A stretch of DNA of 20,055 bases, taken from positions 1 to 20,055 of IMG/VR virus record IMGVR_UViG_3300002835_001418. One strand, 5' to 3'. This DNA comes from a virus. A program made the position numbers and the translations under genes. The notes under the pieces are model-generated. The model saw only the letters and a program-made list of their open reading frames with translations. It did no database searches and was not told the origin of the DNA. The number at the start of each line of letters is the position of its first letter. The stretch's first letter is position 1. Of the stretch, positions 19,826 to 20,055 are shown one piece after another.

Positions 19826-20055
19826 ATGAATGAATTACAGATAGCACTCAAAAAGGTATTAGCAAATACATTCGTAATGTATTTTAAAACTCATACATAT
19901 CATTGGAATGTAGAAGGAATGTTTTTTCCGCAACTACATGAATTCTTTGGAAATTTATATGAAGAACTATATGGTGCGGTAGATCCTATTGCAGAACATA
20001 TTCGTGCAATGGATAGTTATACTCCTTTATCGCTAGTTGAATTAAAAGGATTATC
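19826..20055 (+). CDS. dps: Dps-like ferritin (3' end outside window)
   Basis: The 76 visible codons read NELQIALKKVLANTFVMYFK, then HTYHWNVEGMFFPQLHEFFGNLYEELYGAVDPIAEHIRAMDSYTP. The HWNVEG..F..LHEFF...Y......VD.IAE.IR pattern is the ferroxidase signature of Dps mini-ferritins, which bind and protect DNA and oxidise Fe2+ with peroxide. The start is 1 nt after the upstream TAA, so it is coupled to the nucleotidylyltransferase and expressed late. No capsid-targeting leader is present. A phage Dps together with rubrerythrin suggests protection from oxidative damage. The C terminus and length cannot be judged. Confidence 0.9.
   Translation, partial: MNELQIALKKVLANTFVMYFKTHTYHWNVEGMFFPQLHEFFGNLYEELYGAVDPIAEHIRAMDSYTPLSLVELKGL

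Overview
The window looks like part of the genome of an uncultivated T4-like myovirus, probably from an aquatic habitat, infecting a proteobacterium-like host. It is AT-rich, densely packed and almost entirely on the + strand. Recognisable T4-type replication genes (UvsX recombinase, gp41-type DnaB helicase) lie on the left. A tRNA array mixed with small genes fills the middle. A late, virion-related block lies on the right. No integrase, transposase, CRISPR array or rRNA was seen. The host assignment is inference, based on near-consensus sigma70 promoters, strong Shine-Dalgarno sites, tRNAs with encoded CCA ends and diderm-type envelope genes.

Layout. (1) 1-1278: the 3' part of a DNA/RNA non-specific endonuclease, a small lipoprotein and a small unknown gene. 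(2) 1276-5008: promoter, uvsX, a small gene in the gp40 position, the gp41-like helicase, a small coupled gene, an HExxH metalloprotease and a 58-aa membrane protein, closed by an intrinsic terminator. (3) 5070-7109: promoter-led genes for a SWIM zinc-finger protein, a conserved unknown protein, a short nucleotide-sugar dehydrogenase and a membrane protein. (4) 7128-11780: a mosaic of nine tRNA genes (Asp, Leu-UAG, Arg, a class II tRNA with anticodon UAU, Trp, Thr, Gly, Leu-UAA, Met/Ile2), two tRNA fragments and small genes. It includes a minus-strand DnaJ-domain protein, a DD-carboxypeptidase whose 5' end contains tRNA-Trp in frame, a YkuK-like RNase H fold protein and a rubrerythrin. (5) 11798-13042: an RNA polymerase omega-like protein, a winged-helix protein and an HNH-like protein, ending in a very strong terminator. 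(6) 13060-20055: a late block with two exact T4-type late promoters (TATAAATA).

The most interesting part is the late block. Five of its proteins (13096, 14111, 15280, 15576 and 17962) begin with versions of one short peptide (MKTFxxYLxE). It closely resembles the T4 capsid targeting sequence, which directs internal proteins into the prohead and is cut after (L/I)xE by the prohead protease. The bodies behind these leaders include a ligase/nucleotidyltransferase-like protein, a HAD phosphatase, a possible nuclease and an HxGH-type nucleotidylyltransferase. My inference is that this is a cassette of enzymes packaged in the head and possibly delivered with the DNA, with nucleic-acid end processing as a candidate function.

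Early and middle genes seem to be driven by repeated host-type promoters with a common extended form (TGCTTGAC, 16-17 bp, often TGT before TATAAT), whose -35 boxes often overlap the upstream stop codon. The late genes use T4-type late promoters followed at a fixed distance by a shared leader motif. Host-modifying functions include oxidative-stress proteins (rubrerythrin, Dps), envelope functions (DD-carboxypeptidase, sugar dehydrogenase) and a possible transcription component (omega-like).
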